Source: Zygosaccharomyces rouxii (taxonomy: Eukaryota; Ascomycota; Saccharomycetes; Saccharomycetales; Saccharomycetaceae). Taken from it: DNA of 41,572 nucleotides. A model generated the notes under the pieces. That model was not told where the DNA came from. It worked only from the letters and a program-made list of their open reading frames with translations, and did no database searches. The position numbers were made by a program, and so were the translations under genes. The DNA is taken from the NCBI RefSeq assembly GCF_000026365.1, contig NC_012994.1, positions 840,075 to 881,646 of the forward strand, read 5' to 3'. Shown piece by piece: positions 39,711 through 41,572 of this stretch; the first letter of the stretch is position 1, and every line of letters starts with the position of its first letter.

Positions 39711-40726
39711 GTTTGTATTATCTTAAACGTAGGAATCATGGTTATGTGTAAGATTTTACGGAAGATAATCTATGCCAACTATATGATACTTATGCAACAA
39801 AATATTAGAGTAGAATATCCAAGATTTCATGTTATCGATGCGCAGTTGAAACAGTTGATAGATTATATAAAATTATACCAAATAGACATGCCTATTACGT
39901 GTTTAATTATAGTGCCATTCAGTTGCTAGGATGAATAGGAAACATTGGTTTGCAAAATATGCTCTTTTGTCGGTAGTACGGTAAGGGCGCGCTCAGTGTT
40001 AAACCTTTTTCATGTTTAGTTCGAATCGAAGAACATTGGACAGAGCGAGCGAGAACAAAGGACAAAATAGATAGTGGACAATAGAGTAGGGAGCAAAAAT
40101 ATAGAAGAGACAGAATAAATAGAATATTAAGTGATATGCATTTTAAGTCAAGAACAAAAACACTAAGATTTCAAGATGAGGAAATGAAAAAAAAGATTCA
40201 GAAAATGTAAAGCTGAGTAGAATGGGATATAGTAAGAGTGGATTGCAGTCATTTAGCAGCTAACTAGAAGAAGTTGTGAATAGACGCATGTTGAGATTAG
40301 GACTAGTTTGAGACTAGCTGATAAATAAGCGAGTTAGAACTAAGAAGAATAATACAGTGACAATAAGATTTACTCAGTAAAGAAAGAGAAAGATGGATTA
40401 GACAAATAAGAGCATAGTGGTGGGAAAACGGAGGGGAAAGTTGAATAAACAGATATATATAGGAAAGAGAAGGTACATTAACAAGATGAAATCAAACGTT
40501 GTATGATAAATAAAGTGGATGGATAAATGTAGAGAATAACCAAGTAAAACTAAGAACTAATCAGAGATGTATTGATGAGTAGTTTTTGATGGTTAGAAAA
40601 GATGCAATAAAAAATAAAATGACACTTATGAATGAAATGGTTTAGCTGGAGAGAAGTGATGGATGAATAAGGTTTTCTAATGGTAGAGAGCGAGACGAGA
40701 GGGAGGCCAGATCGGGTAGAGAAAGG

Positions 40727-40739
40727 AGTGTATGGGTGT
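40727..40739 (-). promoter_or_regulatory. Rap1-type binding site
   Basis: AGTGTATGGGTGT is the reverse complement of ACACCCATACACT and fits the Rap1 consensus ACACCCATACAYT. A G/T-rich stretch (GGGGTGGTTGTGGATGGG, 40748-40765) follows. Rap1 sites occur in yeast telomeres and subtelomeres, where they recruit silencing proteins. Confidence 0.5.
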
Positions 40740-41348
40740 GCGAAGTTGGGGTGGTTGTGGATGGGTAGAAAGATGAATGAGATGAAGAGAGATGGGAATA
40801 TGTGAGGGCAGGTGAGAGGTGAAGTGTAAATGAACGTATTTATGGATGTAAAGAAGAGATAAATAGGCGGAATTGGTGGCTGTTTGAGAATAGGATTCTT
40901 AATAGAAAGAATATACAATGGATAGATGATAAGAGTGGTGTTGGTGTTAATGGATATTTGTAAGTGATGTTTAGTAAGATTAATAAAATCAAACCAAAAT
41001 GTAAAATAATAAATAAAAATTAAAATATATAACGTTTATTCAATAAAGGTTAAGTTAGAGTGTGTTCATAGTAATAGGACAGAATAGGGCAAGATGGGGC
41101 TAGGATAGGATAGGATCAAGTTGTCAGTTAGACAAAGCGAGGCGAGATCGGGTAGTGAAGAAAAAATTATTGAAAAAGTAATGTTGTACGAGAGGAGTAG
41201 GAAGTGTTAGGTTCACATATATGGTACTCTCAGGCGAGTAGAAAATATTGGACTAAGTCGTAGGAATGTCTCTAAGGAATTCTAATAGCACCTCATACAA
41301 GATAGTAGAGCAGTTACAATGGGATAGGATACAGTTGGTAGTAATTTC

Positions 41349-41572
41349 AAGGTAGTATGGTAAGAGGTACTGAACGTATAAAGTGATAGGAGGTGGGAAA
41401 GTAGGAAATGATGAGTGGAAAGTAGCATAGTAGGATGGATGTACGTATAAGATGACTAATGGTAGAAACAGTTAATGCGGTAGATGGTGAGCACAGGCAG
41501 AGGTACTGGACGTAGAAAGTGATGGATAATAGGATAAGTACTAGAAAGCATTAAAGGTAGCATAGTAAGACG
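41349..41572 (+). repeat. Degenerate 68-70 bp tandem repeats at the right edge
   Basis: Units begin near 41349 (AAGGTAGTATGGTAAGAGG), 41419 (AAAGTAGCATAGTAGGATGG), about 41487, and 41554 (AAGGTAGCATAGTAAGACG). Inside units 1 and 3, GAGGTACTG(A/G)ACGTA(T/G)AAAGTGAT is shared (41364 and 41500). The array runs into the window edge. Confidence 0.7.

Larger units (their letters stand above)
39711..41572. other. Purine-rich subtelomeric DNA, X-element-like
   Basis: From about 40000 the plus strand becomes strongly purine-rich with GATAGG, TAGTAGG and GAGAG words, as on the G-rich strand towards a right telomere in S. cerevisiae core X regions. It contains a Rap1-like site and tandem repeats listed separately. 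No TG1-3 telomere repeat is reached. The only long frame (40550-40918, minus) is a low-complexity product of this bias. Confidence 0.65.

Noticed and set aside
40550..40918. Minus-strand 122-codon frame rich in Ser, Thr, Pro and Ile
   Set aside because: It is created by the purine bias of the subtelomeric DNA, like known dubious frames in yeast X elements.

Overview
The window is nuclear DNA of a budding yeast of the family Saccharomycetaceae. The evidence is an 18S rRNA 5' part and 5' external transcribed spacer that share long blocks with Saccharomyces cerevisiae, six intronless tRNA genes almost identical to baker's yeast tRNAs, and proteins (PAD1, FDC1, a GRE2/YDR541C-type reductase, a Cta1-type catalase, a Vps10/Vth relative, a COS/DUP380 pseudogene) typical of yeast chromosome ends. 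I do not assign a species.

Layout. At 1-1073 lies the 5' part of an 18S rRNA gene on the minus strand, followed by its 5' ETS and Pol I start (about 1822), so the left edge is the border of an rDNA array transcribed leftward. From about 2000 to 3670 there is pyrimidine-rich spacer with a cluster of CACGTG sites; part of it is repeated near the other end of the window (39548-39710), so it looks subtelomeric. From 3.7 to 19.5 kb there are two major facilitator transporters (a Dal5-type anion symporter and a DHA1-type exporter), four tRNAs (Ile, Ser, Thr, Ile), a small secreted protein and long stretches with only gene fragments. From 19.5 to 23.4 kb a Cta1-type catalase and a GMC flavoprotein oxidoreductase face away from each other over one shared promoter region; the GMC frame has lost its expected ATG next to an A16 run. 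At 27.3-28.3 kb is a Gre2-like carbonyl reductase. At 31.2-34.0 kb PAD1 and FDC1 form a divergent pair over a promoter made of degenerate tandem repeats. At 34.6-36.8 kb is a shortened Vps10-like gene, then a broken COS/DUP380 gene, tRNA-Lys, and from 39.5 kb purine-rich subtelomeric DNA with a Rap1-like site and roughly 68-70 bp degenerate repeats to the right edge.

How the genes work together. PAD1 makes the prenylated FMN cofactor that FDC1 needs to decarboxylate phenylacrylic acids such as cinnamic and ferulic acid. The catalase could remove peroxide if the GMC enzyme is an oxidase. Gre2-type reductases reduce reactive aldehydes and ketones, and the DHA1 transporter may export toxic compounds. 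The region therefore reads as a subtelomeric nutrient-uptake and detoxification neighbourhood, with low gene density and several decaying genes. I see no CRISPR array, no intact transposon and no clear LTR. The most unusual points are the rDNA/subtelomere junction, the start-codon loss in the GMC gene, the repeat-built PAD1/FDC1 promoter, the soluble Vps10 fragment with a 48 bp internal duplication, and a two-repeat secreted protein family with one live copy and one dead copy.
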